From Cymbidium sinense (lineage: Eukaryota; Streptophyta; Magnoliopsida; Asparagales; Orchidaceae): a DNA stretch of 64,000 bases. The stretch is from assembly GCA_021442155.1 (NCBI GenBank), contig CM038229.1, positions 68,034,443-68,098,442 of the forward strand, written 5' to 3'. Shown here piece by piece: positions 11,701 through 22,640 of this stretch (its first letter is position 1; each line of letters begins with the position of its first letter). The position numbers and the translations under genes were made by a program. The notes below the pieces were generated by a model. That model saw only the letters and a list, made by a program, of their open reading frames with translations, ran no database searches and had not been told where the DNA came from.

Positions 11701-14700
11701 ATTGGATGCCTAATTGCCTTGCTCATATCAGGAGTGTCATTTCCATTCAAGTTATCAAAAGTCTAAATCATCATTTGCACTGCGTTCTTCTTTTTCTATT
11801 GATCCTGGTAGTTATGTAGTTAAATAGCTCAAAATTATATTGCAATTGAATTTCTGATATCAGCTTCTTGCAATGTGTTTAACTTCATGGTAATACTTTT
11901 GGGAAAGAATGTCATTTTCTCATATGTAGCTAAAAGCCATTATTGGCTTGGTACTTGGAAAGGCATATGAGCATCATCATTGCGTTTCTTTACTCAAGAA
12001 GATGTAGTAAGTGGAATAGAAAATGTTAAGATGAATTACTTTATTCTAAGTTTAGTGCCTTTATAAACAAATATAAGAAGGCTGTTCTGCTGAACTTTAA
12101 CTGTTGTTTCAACACTTATTTCCAATGATTGATTGGCAGGTGCTCCCTGGTATTTGGGGCATTTATTATGCAGGATAAAGAGCTAGGCATGTATAATCCA
12201 GATGAATCTAAAACGAGCAAACATCTTTCATGTAGTCATGAGCTATGTACTTTGGGTGGTAGTTGCAGAAGCTCAAAGCAACCTTGTCCTTACACTGTAA
12301 ACTACTATTCTGAAAATACGTCTACTTCTGGCTTACTGGTAGAGGATACAATGTACCTGGCTAAATCAAATGATCACATATCAATACAAGCGTCTGTGAT
12401 TTTAGGGTGGGTTGTAGGATTAAGGATTTACTTTGTAAAGAACAGTTCCGATGATGACTACTTAGTCCTTATATTTTATAAAGGTTTTTATTTTCTTTCT
12501 CAAAACCAGGTGCGGCAGAAAGCAAAGTGGTGGTTATTTAGATGGTATAGCTCCTGATGGCCTTCTTGGATTGGGATTTGGTGAAATCTCTGTTCCTAGC
12601 ATCTTGGCGAAGGCTGGACTCGTGCAAAATTCTTTCTCCATGTGCTTTAGAGGTGATGACTCTGGTAGAATATTTTTTGGTGATCAAGGGGTTTCCACTC
12701 AGCATAGTACTCCATTTGTCGCATTGGATGGAAAATAGTAAGTGACATGTAAAATGGGCCATGGAATTTAAGTTCAAATTAGTTTGTCATATATGCATTA
12801 ACATCATTTTTTGGCGTTATAAATTATAATAAATTTCTACCCTTGGATTTTAAACTTTTCATTGTTCCTAGACCTTATTGATTGCTACCAGGGCATGACT
12901 GTTGGCCGTTGAAACTTTTTGTCCAAGATTCACCCGGGACAGTTATTTCATTTTCTACACTATCAGTATGTTCACCCCTTAATGCACTATCACAAACTTG
13001 TGCCACTGCAAATAGTGTGAGCACTCATGAATATTTTCGACTGGAGATTCTTATTGCATCTTTATCTTCTATTTTAAATTTTCTGTGTCATCCCAACTCC
13101 TTTACCCTGGATAGTGTTATTCATTGTGTGACAATGCCTTGTTAGTAACGGCATTAGTTTGTAATTTTAAATTTTCAGGATGATAGCCTTTGTCTTGGCC
13201 AATTTCCATTGTGAAATGTTATACTAGTTTCACAATAATCTCTTTTTTTTCTCAGTATTACCTATATTATTGGAGTGGAGAAATTTTGTGTTGGAACTCG
13301 GTGTCTTGGGAAAACCAACTTTCAAGCACTAGTTGACAGTGGCTCCTCTTTCACATTTCTACCTGAAGAAGTATACAGGAGGGTTACTCTGGAGGTGTGC
13401 ATTTCCTGCAGCCTATTCAGCATATCTGTTTCTCTGAAAGCTAATATCTGTTCTTAAACCAGTTTGACAGGCAAATGAATGCTTCAAGATTAGATTACGA
13501 TGATTCACCGTGGGAGTACTGCTACGCTGCCAAGTTAGTCCCACGCTGATAAGTCATTGTGTTATAGTTTCACCACTGATTTGTAATAACTGGTGACAAG
13601 AAGGCGTCCATAGTATATGATTATGGTTACTGGTGATTATAATGATAATTTCTTTATTTTCTTGGTTTTTGGTGTTTATGAAAACAGTTCACTTGAGGTG
13701 CCTCAGGTTCCAGCTATCACATTAACTTTTTCAGTAAATGAGAGTTTCGAAGTTATCAATCCTCTATTCTCAATTTATGACAAAGAGGTATGTAATGTAG
13801 TCACCTTATTAAAGTGAGCTGTGTTGATAGTTTTGTTATTCATTGAGCAATCAATTATAGTCATTGCTATGACTTGATAGCTTTTATTCTTGTATTGGAA
13901 ACTTTGAATCTGCATTTATCGAAAACTAAATGGTATAGTTTAGCAGCCTTAAAGTAGTCTTATAGGTCTGGTCCAGTGTATAGAACATTATTACGCCTGC
14001 CTGGATTGCCTTGGACTTGTTCCAATGGTCTATTCTCGTGCAATATTGTGATTTGCTTTAGCTGGGGTTAGCTTAGGCATAGTTGCACTTGCTTCTGTCT
14101 GGATTGCTTAACCTTTGCGTAAAGGTCCTTATTTGTCAACTGAATTATGAAGCCAGCATCGCCACCACCAAATTGTATAGTTGTACAATGTGCTTCTTTT
14201 TTGAGCAAATCTCACTGATTGACTATTAGTTTCATACTAGCTTTCCTTCTATGAGGGTGTTCCTGTCCTAGAAAATCCTCCAAGAATACGAAAAAAAAAA
14301 AGGAAAATGAAGGTTTTTTTAATTTAATATGTAACATTTCTATTTGTAACTATATATTTGTATATTTGACTAGAGTTGAGAAAAGGTATCCAGTTTTTAC
14401 CTTGTACTTCCTCACTGAATGATGAGGCCATTGTTCTCTCGATCTCTGTTCTACACGTCTTGAAACGTTAGACTTTGTACTATTTTATTGTCTTGAAAGT
14501 ATGACTGTATTCTGAACAATTAATATCTCTACTTGTGAAGTTTTTTTCCTTGAAAAAAATTCTTAGGCCAGTTTTCAAGAGCAGATCAATGATATAAAAA
14601 ATGGTTTTTAACTTGTTATAGGAGCATGATCTAGCTGGGTTTTGTATTGCTCTGCAATCTTCAGCAGAAAGTATGGGAACAATTGGCCGTTAGTATCGTT

Positions 14701-15194
14701 AATCTTACCACCAATTTCTGATTCTACGTTCTTTTTCCTTTGACACGTATTTTATCTCACTTATGTCTCACTGGTTGAACTTTCTAAAACTGTGCAGAAA
14801 ATTTTATGACTGGATATCATATGGTCTTTGACAGAGAAAATTTAAAGCTAGGATGGTCGCGTTCAGATTGTAAGATATTCTCCTCTTAGTTTTTATTTTC
14901 CTTCATGGGATTATTTTTTAGGTTGATTACATGGTTCTAAAAGGTAACTACATTCTGACACCAGAATGATTCCCCTAAATTCTGGCCTTGCTTTCATATA
15001 GTCCCTTATATGACTTTGAATTTTGTTCCCGACCTTTCTATTATTCTCTCCATTCACAACCTAAATACAAAGATGACATAGTAGGAATCAGGCCTTCCCA
15101 AACTGGCCCTGTAGAGGCTACCTTTTGCAACAATAGCTGTTCTGAGCCGCTCAAAAAAAGTTCCTACAGTGACATGGTGGATGGCATTCATTAA
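3527..15194 (+). CDS. Aspartic proteinase-like protein 1 (pepsin family A1, At5g10080 type)
   Basis: Inferred exons: 3527-3825, 5545-5680, 12174-12406, 12510-12737, 13256-13394, 13463-13533, 13688-13787, 14622-14688, 14798-14869 and a last exon at 15073-15194. All splice sites except the last have GT-AG ends and keep frame; the product is about 488 residues. Residues 1-25 form a signal peptide (SRLFFILLTFLVV core). Both catalytic motifs are present: ALDAGSDLFWVPCDC with Asp120, and LVDSGSSFTFLP with Asp326. The usual Thr of the first DTG triad is Ala. Paired cysteines (CSHELC, CPYTVNY, CGRKQSGG) and the ending DRENLKLGWSRSD match the At5g10080 family of secreted or membrane-anchored proteases. 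The family's usual C-terminus is a Pro/Ser linker plus GPI signal. The last exon here instead gives a short soluble tail; acceptor 15136 would give a hydrophobic tail ending at 15249. The ATG at 3527 is chosen because it begins the signal peptide. The substrate is unknown. Confidence 0.9.
3826..5544 (+). other. Intron 1 of the aspartic protease gene
   Basis: A GT-AG intron (GTGAGT donor, ACAG acceptor) that interrupts a Trp codon. It is T-rich and contains no recognisable coding or transposon sequence. A weak internal repeat pairs 'agcattataatgtggctttttaat' words near 3945 with similar words near 4435. Confidence 0.75.
6079..6610. mobile_element. Non-coding element with AGGGGTGTAAGTGAGTCAAG terminal inverted repeats
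   Basis: The left end reads AGGGGTGTAAGTGAGTCAAG and the right end is its inverted counterpart, TTGACTCATTTACACCCCTA. The interior is full of GAGCT/AGCTC words. A second, incomplete copy with the same right end (ACTCATTTACACCCCTA) lies at 21700-22126. No clear TSD was found. It is a MITE-like element of uncertain superfamily lying inside intron 2. Confidence 0.55.
7450..9080 (-). pseudogene. Ty3/gypsy integrase relic inside intron 2
   Basis: Read on the minus strand in several frames, conserved integrase blocks appear in order: TVDLIIKLLKSLEKTNHHGH near 8960, KYANFLIITTPLHGKFST near 8860 and PQTNGQIEVTNKYLENYLH near 8650. ITPFQALYGHLSPYIHPYV follows near 8480. Around 7760-7450 a C-terminal block (IQDWSLIHRVPYF, then ILASQRISKDKQ and QLEDSTSMEED) resembles the tail or chromodomain region of gypsy integrases. 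Many stops and frame changes show it is long dead. No reverse transcriptase or LTRs were recognised around it. It is antisense to the host gene. Confidence 0.65.
8735..8766. repeat. (TA)n microsatellite
   Basis: A run of alternating TA in intron 2, preceded by a TATG/TGTA-rich stretch. Confidence 0.85.
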
Positions 15195-16205
15195 AGCTTT
15201 TGCCATTGCAATGCTTTTTCTTTATTCCCCCTTGCGAATGTTGCAATAATGGTGATTATGTGGGGTCTGCTTGGAATATTAACACCTTTTGCTAGATTGT
15301 TGCACCTTACGGATGAGTGATTAGTGTACTGTGCCTAATTGATTACCAACAGAGGCATTTTAAATTGAAGCTAGGCTTAGTTGTTGCCAATATCCATGTA
15401 TCAAATGCAATATTTAATCGAGGGAATCAATTGTAGCTTCTTTAATGCTATATTCCTTTCAATAATATGGTGTGTAGTCTTTTAGAATAGTAACTACATA
15501 TCAAGAATTATAACTGCGCCATCTGCATAACTAACGAACCCCCCCATTTTTCTGTTGATCAAGGAAATAGAAGATATTTATGAAACAAAAATATAGAGAT
15601 TGGCCGTTGATTTCTGTATTACTAGCTGAGCTCTTTAGCAAGAAAGTTTAAGAGTTTTAAGTAAAGCCAGCGGTATCCAGTTTTTGATGATTACGGCCAT
15701 TGACTGTTTTCTTCTGTGTTTGAGTTGGGTCTGGTTGTGGCCTTTGCCCATGATTTCTCATATATATTTTCCTCCTATCTGCTTTTTGGCTCTTCTATTA
15801 TGAGAAATATTATACTTTCCAAAAAAAAATCTAAATTAAATGCATGCCTCATCATACTTTGATTAAATGATGAACTAATAAAAAACTCTCCTTGAGCAAA
15901 GTGCATGTTGCTCTCATTTTGATCAAGCCACTTAAAAGGCAAACCTCAAATGATTTATTTGGGGACTGTAGCAAGACTCTCTCAACTTGCTGTATCATTT
16001 TTTTTTTCCGTTTTGATTGAACTTGATACGAGCCTTTGTTCCTGGATGACATTTTACCTTCAGGAGTACTATACTCAATAGAAGTTATTAATGGATTTTA
16101 AGTGCAAGATTTTGTCTTCACCTATGAGAATTTATTACTCGAGTAAAGGATCTTTCAGCCTTACATGTTATTCTTTTTTGGGGAAGTTGAGCTTTAAGGG
16201 CAATT
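15195..16205 (+). other. 3' flank of the aspartic protease gene
   Basis: T-rich sequence, probably including the 3' UTR. Bases 15195-15249 would be coding under the alternative last exon. AATAA-type words are present (for example AATAATATGG near 15461), but the poly(A) site cannot be fixed. No other gene is recognised. Confidence 0.45.
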
Positions 16206-16207
16206 AA

Positions 16208-16290
16208 ACACACACCCGATATGCGCCTCGAACGCGCATCTCCGTGTTAGGAGCGAGTTCCCCCAACCAATGGTACCCTAGATCTCTCGC
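16208..16290 (-). repeat. tRNA-Val-like relic (pseudo-tRNA or SINE head)
   Basis: On the minus strand this contains CTCCTAACACGGAG, an anticodon-arm-like hairpin whose loop holds the CTAACAC word of tRNA-Val(AAC). It is followed by TGCGC-GTTCGAG-GCGCA, a perfect 5-bp T-arm with a 7-nt loop. The D-arm part (CCATTGGTTGGGGG) is only weakly like an A box and no matching acceptor stem is seen, so it is not a functional tRNA. A SINE head or pseudo-tRNA are both possible. Confidence 0.45.
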
Positions 16291-16641
16291 CGTTAAGTGT
16301 CATTCACTGCAACACATGGTGTGTGCATTCATGACAACTGATGAGTTTGACCATACAAAAAAGGCATGAGATTAGCTGCAGCACATTTGCAAAACTAGAG
16401 GTTTTATCTACTTTTTCTTTTAAAGTTGGCTTTGTTCCTGTTTTTAAATGACATTGAATAAATTGTTTGATAATAGGATTTATATTGAGCCGAGTTCAAG
16501 CATGGTTCAACTTGAAATTTAAAATTCCAATTTTTGATCGAGTTATACTTGACTTAAAAGCTAAATTGATTTGAGTTGAGCCAATATAAACTTAGAATCA
16601 GTTGATTCTGTGTCATCACTGAATTGATTTGGAGCCTTGTC

Positions 16642-16649
<8 letters not shown>

Positions 16650-16673
<24 letters not shown>

Positions 16674-16674
16674 T
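16650..16674. repeat. (TC)n microsatellite
   Basis: About twelve TC units, followed 20 bp later by a short GT run. Confidence 0.85.
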
Positions 16675-16751
16675 TCTGATTTGGATCCCCGTGTGTGTGT
16701 GTTACCATATATTTTATATCAAAGTTATGCACATGTTATCTATTATATATA

Positions 16752-16955
16752 GGAGCATTTAGATACATACCACACAATGCTTATGTATTTACACATCTAA
16801 CATCTTAACTTTAACATTCACACAAATAATGTTTAAATTTTTACTATCACTTCAAAAACATCAATATCAATAACTTTTTTCGAAGTTTTATAATGTGAAT
16901 ATTTTAGGTGTCAGAAATGTAAATGCATAAGAATTGCATGTATCTTTGTTGACTT
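16752..16955. mobile_element. MITE copy (CACACAAT..CTTATGTATTTAC family), degraded
   Basis: The left part (ACATACCACACAATGCTTATG) and the right part (GTAAATGCATAAGAATTGCATG) are inverted versions of each other and match the better copy at 17285-17528. The outer ends are eroded and no TSD is clear. Confidence 0.55.
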
Positions 16956-17284
16956 ATCAAAATTCAAATGATTTTTGAGCGATTAAAGTTTAACGGTCTA
17001 TTTTGTAATTGTCTTGCTGGTTGCAGTGAGATAAGTAAGATCACAAATCATGCAAGCTTGGAAACATTTTACACTTAACATTCAGCATGCTATGCTCGAA
17101 ATGTCTTTTGTTTTCCTTTCTGCCATCATTTTAACATCAATATATGGTGGAGGTGTAACCTTCTAACACTAAAGAGCCAAATAACTATCAGAAAGACTGC
17201 TGTGAACTGTGATGTGTTGGAACTTCTAAGATGAACAGAACCCACAAAACCATCAAAATGTTATGTATTCTTCCAATTCATTTA

Positions 17285-17528
17285 GGGGTATTTATATATA
17301 TACCACACAATTCCTATATATTTATATATATAACAGCTAAACTTCAATTTTTATATATATAACATTCTAATCTTCAATATCATATTAATAATATCATCAT
17401 CATTCTCTTTTTATAAAAGTGAAATGCATCTTTTTATATATAGGAAAGAGTTAAATAGGTAAATATCTAATTTTAAGTATTAGATATATAAATACATAAG
17501 AATTGTGTGGTATGTTTGTAAATCTTCC
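17285..17528. mobile_element. 244-bp MITE with 9-bp target-site duplication
   Basis: The ends form a roughly 60-bp inverted repeat: left GGGGTATTTATATATATACC and CACACAATTCC, right the complement of GGAAGATTTACAAACATACC and CACACAATTC. The element is flanked on both sides by ATTCATTTA (17276-17284 and 17529-17537). A 9-bp TSD and long terminal repeats point to a MULE-type, non-autonomous element. Relatives lie at 16752 and 21110, with a half copy near 58000-58065. Confidence 0.75.
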
Positions 17529-17600
17529 ATTCATTTAAAGCCAATGAATATTAAATGTATGTATGAAAACTCCTCTATCAAATCTATTATTTTCAATGAA

Positions 17601-17867
17601 ATGAATAGGTCACAATCTGGACAACAGCACAAGGGTTCCTCTCTCTTCACCACCACCACACCGCAGGACAGAGGCACCGCTGCCGACGAACCAGCAGCAG
17701 AGCTCCCCAAATGGCCGAGAGGTGACGCCGGCGATCGCCGGAAGGGCTCCCATTGCTCCATCTGCTGCCTCTCCGAAGGGACACATCTGGTTTTGTTCCT
17801 TGTCTCTGTCACTGTCTCATTTTTTCTTAGCTGTAGTTTTATGAATGTTCTAACATTAATATATTGA
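17601..17867 (+). CDS. Hypothetical 88-residue ORF, possible tail-anchored protein
   Basis: The ORF begins MNRSQSGQQHKGSSLF, has a hydrophilic GC-rich middle (TTTTPQDRGTAADEPAAELP) and ends in a hydrophobic segment (THLVLFLVSVTVSFFLS) followed by CSFMNVLTLIY. GC content jumps sharply relative to its surroundings at 17640-17800 and drops again over the tail. I recognise no family. The minus strand also has an open frame across the GC-rich part (17531-17812), so the coding strand is uncertain. It sits between a MITE and a LINE and may be a captured gene fragment. Confidence 0.25.
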   Translation: MNRSQSGQQHKGSSLFTTTTPQDRGTAADEPAAELPKWPRGDAGDRRKGSHCSICCLSEGTHLVLFLVSVTVSFFLSCSFMNVLTLIY

Positions 17868-18187
17868 TATGTCCATATTTCATAGTTTATGTATATTTGA
17901 GATCATTAAGCAGGCTTACCTTTTGTTCAATCTTGTTTTTTTCTGTCATTGGATTGTTGTGACTATTTTGTAAGGGTTATTTGATTCAAAATTTTCTAGA
18001 TAATATTATTGTTAAATAATTTAACACTATCATTGCCGGTCCTAAGTCCGGATGCAAAAAGTGGAGGGTTGCGTTAGGTAGTCGACAACCAGTGTAAAAT
18101 TTGTCGAAATAATCATGACATGAATCCTTTAAATCATTGTGTTATCTTGCGTCACGGAAGTGATGTATGGCTTGAATATAGTGAAAA

Positions 18188-19060
18188 ATGTGCTGCATTG
18201 CATTTCGGGTGATGTTAAATAAGCAAGGGTTCTCACATTATGGACGGATGCGGACAAAGAAGTTAGTCCATGAAACTAGAATTATGTTAGGATCTTGGAA
18301 TATAGATACTCTTACAGGTAAATTAATGGAATTAATAGATATTATGGTTCATAGAAAGATAAATATTTTATGTGTTCAAGAAACTAAATGGGTTGGGGAG
18401 AAGGCCAAGGAGATTGATAGTTTAGGTTTTAAACTTTGGTATTCAGATAAAAGTCGAATTAGAAATGATGTAGGTGTGATTATAGATAAAAGTTTGAAGG
18501 ATAATGTTATAAGTATTAATAGATGTGGAGATAGAATTATAGTTTTAAAGATTATTGTTGATACCAAGATTATCAATGTTATAAGTGTCTATGCTCCTCA
18601 AGTAGGTTTGGAGGTAAAAGAAAAGAAAAATTTTGGAATGAATTAGAGGATTAATACAAAAGATACCACTTGTAGAAAAATATTTATTGGAGGAGATTTA
18701 AATGGACATATTTACGGTGGTAGAAGATTTTAAAAGTATTCATGGTGGTTATGGATTTGGGTATTAATGAAGAAGGTAAGATTATATTAGATTTTGTTTT
18801 AGCTGATGATTTTGTAGTTGCTAACACTTTATTTAAGAAAAGAGATGAACATATTATTACTTATAAAAATGGATCTAGTAAAACACAAATTGATTAGTTT
18901 TTTATAAGAAAAATAGATTGTTTAGATTGTAAAGATTATAAGGTCATTCCAAGTGAAAATCTAAGTACACAACATCGATTGTTAGTTTTAGATTTTAAGA
19001 TGAAAGGTTATAAGAGAAAAAATAAACCATTATTGTCCAGGATTAGATGTAGATACTTAA
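18188..19060 (+). pseudogene. RTE endonuclease (APE-like) domain, frameshifted
   Basis: The intact stretch to 18646 reads TRIMLGSWNIDTLTGKLMEL, then INILCVQETKWVGEKAKEI, GFKLWYSDKSRIRNDVGVI and INVISVYAPQ. These are the WN, QETKW, G-V-I and YAPQ blocks of the apurinic/apyrimidinic-type endonuclease of RTE LINEs. Past a frameshift, FIGGDLNGH (near 18679) and later QHRLLVLDF (near 18969) supply the GDLN and H-R-L blocks. RTE endonucleases nick target DNA for target-primed reverse transcription; this one cannot, because its frame is broken at least three times. Confidence 0.75.
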
Positions 19061-19639
19061 CACAAATAAAAATATTTTTAAGAGCAAACATGAGATTAGA
19101 ATTTGGGATGTTCGAGGAAATAATAATATGTGGGAAAAATAAGTGAAATTAAGCAAATTGTTAAAGATGTGCTTGGAGAATCAAAAGAGAAAGCTTCTTT
19201 TAATAAGAATAGTTGGTGGTGGAGTCAGAGTGTGCAGGAAAAGATAAAAAATAAGAAGTATTGTTATAAAACTTGGTTTAGATGTAAAAACTCAGAGAAT
19301 TGGGAAAGATATAAAGTGACATGTAGAGATTCTAAGAAAAGATATGATGCAAAAAAATTTAGCTTTAGTGATTTATACAATAGATTAGAAAAGAAGGTGA
19401 AAGATGTATGCATAAGTTAGCCAACCAAAGAGATAGGAGAAGTAAAGACATAGTTCAAGTGTGTATCGGATGAAAATTTAATAAAATACTTTTTTAGAAA
19501 AGTATATTGAAAATAGGTGGATGAGGTATTTTGATAAACTTTTCAATGAAGGATCGAAATACGATTGATTTTAGCAACCTTCATACCTAAACAAAAATAG
19601 AATTTCATTTTATCGTCATTAGTAAATCGAAGTTAGTGA

Positions 19640-20620
19640 AGCTTTAAAAAAAATGAAATGTGGAAAAAATAGTATGATAATATTCCAATAGATGTGTGGA
19701 AATGTTTAGGAGATCAAGGAATTTCTTGGCTTATAAATCTTTTAATATTATTTTAAAGACTAAAATATACGGATGAGTGGAGAAAGAGTTTGTTGGTTCC
19801 TATATTTAAGAATAAAGGTGATGCACAAGAGTGTGCAAATTATAGAGGAATTAAGTTAATGTCATACATTAAAATTTTGGGAGAGAGAGTAATTGAGCAT
19901 AGGTTACGATGTGATCTGAAGTTTCTCACTGTCAGTTTGGTTTTATGCCAGGTAGATCTACTATGGATGATATACATTTGTTAAGAGGTTTGATGGAGAA
20001 GCATAGAGAAAGTAAGAAGGATCTACATATGATATTTATTAATTTAGAGAAAGCTTATGATAAAGTCTCAAGAGATGTTCTTTGGAGAGTTCTAGAATAG
20101 AAAGGAGTTAATATTGATTATATTCAAGTCATTAAGGATATGTATACTAGAGCTGCTACTTGTGTCCAAACACAAGGTGTATTGACAAAATATTTTCCTA
20201 TTTCAGTTGGATTACATCAAGGATCAACATTAAGCCCTTTTCTTTTTTACTTTAGTTATGGATGTTCTTACGAGGCATTTACAAGAAGATGTAACTTGGT
20301 GTATGCTTTTTGCTGATGACATTCTTCTTGTTGATAAGACTAGAGGAGTCCAATGAAAGCGTGAATTATGGAGGTCAACTTTAGAGTCTAAAGGTTTTCG
20401 TTTAAGTAGATCTAAAGCGAATATATGGAGTGTAATTTTAGTTGTAGAAGTTTTAGTGGTAGTGTTGTGACTTTAGGTGATCAAATCATTAATAAGAGTG
20501 GCGATTGAATATTTATGCTCTATTGTTTAAAATGATGGTGAAATAGATGGAGATGTTATTAATAGAATTCAAGCTGGATGGTTGAAGTGGAGGAATGCAT
20601 TTGGCCTATTATGTGATAGA
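19640..20620 (+). pseudogene. RTE reverse transcriptase domain, frameshifted
   Basis: Conserved blocks occur in order across frames: LVPIFKNKGDAQECANYRGI (from 19793), a degraded [11 protein letters not shown] region (near 19940), [17 protein letters not shown] (near 20034), [13 protein letters not shown] (near 20211) and the catalytic [11 protein letters not shown] (near 20307). The family normally carries one continuous ORF; here indels and stops interrupt it. Confidence 0.75.
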
Positions 20621-21109
20621 AAAGTTCCACTTAAACTTAAGGGAAAATTTTATAAGATGGTGATAAGACTTGCAATGACTTATAGAATGTTGGCCAATAA
20701 AGAGAAGCATAAGACTGTTAAGTGTTAGAGATGAGGATGCTTAGGTGAATGAGTGGCTTTACTCTTAGAGATAGAATGCAAAATGAGTATGTTTGGGAAA
20801 AAGTTGAAGTAGCTCTGGTAGATAAGATTAGGAGAGTCGCCTTAGATGGTTTGGCATAAAGCATCTAGTCAGATGACCGATTAGGAGAGATGCATTAGAT
20901 TTGCCTTATGTTAAGAAAAGTAGAGTAGGCCTAAAAGACTTGGTTAAGATGTATAAAAAATGATCTTATGAATTAAATAAGAATTTGACATATAATACGA
21001 TGGACGAAGATTCATATGGACCCCACCTAGTGGGATTAAGGCTGCTTGTTGTTATTGTATGGTTATTAAAATTTTTATGATTAATTAATAAGTTTTCTAG
21101 ATTAAAAAT

Positions 21110-21358
21110 TAGTAATAAAAATTTATATAGATAGCACATAATTCTTATGTATTTATACATCTAACACTTTATATTTGATATGTATAAATATAATATTTTT
21201 ACTAAGCATGAAAATATACATTTCATTTTAAAAAATTAATTATAGTATTATTCTTTGATGCAATATTAAATATTTAGATATTATATGTGTAAATATTAAA
21301 ATTTGGGTGTAAGATATGTAAATATATAAGAATTGTGTGCAATGTATGTAAATGTCCT
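21110..21358. mobile_element. MITE copy of the CACACAAT..CTTATGTATTTAC family
   Basis: The left part (AGCACATAATTCTTATG, TACATCTAACACTTT) is the inverse of the right part (ATATGTAAATATATAAG, AATTGTGTGCAATG). It lies just behind the LINE tail; no TSD is clear. Confidence 0.55.
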
Positions 21359-21699
21359 ATAGTTTAATTATTATGTAATATATTTTCTTGATTGATGATA
21401 TTCTTAATTGTATTAAAATATCAATCAAATATTTTTCCCTTACATATCATCTAATTATTCTACATTGAGGGGAGTTTCTCAAAACTTCACTAAGGTACAT
21501 AATTTTGTCTAAGTTCAATTTATTAAAAAAATTTAAATCTCTTAATTATAGTAGTTAAGATGTTGACGCAAAGCTCGTGATTCCCCTCTTTATTCAGACG
21601 CAACTCTTTATTCTCTGTATTTAATTGAGTAATCTTGTTAAAGGTGATGAGAGAGGCTTAGTCAATAGATGAGAAGTTGTAGCTCATTATTTGCGACCA
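21359..21699. other. AT-rich spacer
   Basis: I see no gene or clear repeat here. Confidence 0.4.
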
Positions 21700-22126
21700 A
21701 TTGGTTAAGTAGCTCGTGCTCAGCTTGTTGTTTAAACATGCGAGCTGAATACGAATAAATATTATATTTTAAGCTCAATTTATAAATAAGTCGAACATGA
21801 ATAATCATTTATTTGATCATGACTAGTTTTAACTCGAAATAAAAAAATATACATATAAATATACATATATAACAGTAATTTCATAATTGCAAATATGACT
21901 GCAAAAAATGGCTCAAGTATAAATCCTCTCTCATTCATATATTTTTGAATTATTACTTCTTCAAGTCATTTTGAATTAATTTTAATCATTTCTAATAATT
22001 AATTCAAGTTAAATACAAACACTGAAATTTCAAATATGAGTCAAACATGAACAGAATAATTTTTGAATGAGCCAAACATAAATAAAAATTTGGCTTACTA
22101 ATACTCGACTCATTTACACCCCTACT
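21700..22126. mobile_element. Second, degraded copy of the ACTCATTTACACCCCTA inverted-repeat element
   Basis: The right end reads TACTCGACTCATTTACACCC, as in the copy at 6079-6610. The left end is not preserved; the interior has AGCTCG and GAGCTGA words. Confidence 0.4.
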
Positions 22127-22640
22127 ACTTCAATGACTGTATAAACTCCATCTCAAAAGTTGCTTATATAGATGTATAATTTCATTCAAATTTATTTATT
22201 TATTTATCAAATTCTAAGATGAATTTGAACATGATCTAAACTAAATTAATAAATAAAAAAAAATCCTTTTCCACTGAACCTCTTTACCACAACCCTTTTC
22301 CACGCAGAAAGCTTTTGCTAGAGACTTATCAATAATTATGAAGTTGCCATATGATTGACATTTTGAGCCTTTACTGCTAACGTTCTTCTCTCAGCCATTA
22401 AGAAAGGCATATTATCTCTTTTTTCTTTAACAAAAGAAATCCTTTCTGCTTTTTTTTTTTGCTGTTGCATTATCTAACTCACGGAATAAGATTAGCTCTG
22501 AGTACTTTATACGGTTCCATTAAATAGAAGCTCCCGTCTAGAATTTGTTTACTTTGTTTGAGCGGAAAGGAAGTATATTAGAATTTTGTATTCTTCGGTC
22601 TTCAATTAGAATTTTAAAATTTAATTATATATATATATAT
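22127..22640. other. AT-rich spacer ending in a short TA run
   Basis: No gene is recognised. It ends in a (TA)n run at 22626-22641 directly before the LTR-like repeat. Confidence 0.4.

Larger units (their letters stand above)
5681..12173 (+). other. Large intron 2 of the aspartic protease gene (6.5 kb)
   Basis: The exon before ends GYHGSL and the exon after begins DKELGMYNP, which are contiguous in the family, so nothing coding is missing. The size is explained partly by insertions: an inverted-repeat element (6079-6610), a decayed gypsy integrase on the minus strand (7450-9080) and a TA microsatellite (8735-8766). I recognise nothing in 9081-12173. Confidence 0.8.
18022..21058 (+). mobile_element. 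RTE-type LINE, near full length, inactive (copy 1)
   Basis: The 5' end starts ACTATCATTGCCGGTCC with the conserved GTGGAGGGTTGCGTTAGGTA leader that is also seen at 46590 and 60002. The order is endonuclease (18188-19060), linker, reverse transcriptase (about 19640-20620), then the family's 3' end CCCCACCTAGTGGGATTAAGG and a TTG-rich tail. Multiple frameshifts and stops break the single large ORF. No convincing TSD was found, so it is probably older than the copies at 46590 and 57250. Confidence 0.85.

Noticed and set aside
12129..12173. Upstream extension of the ORF at 12129 as a separate start
   Set aside because: The exon begins after the CAG at 12171-12173; the earlier Met codons are intron read-through and the joined protein aligns with the family.
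18022..21058. Perfect TSD for RTE copy 1
   Set aside because: Only weak similarity (TTATTGT words) was found between the two flanks, and it may come from the TTG-rich tail; not enough to claim a duplication.
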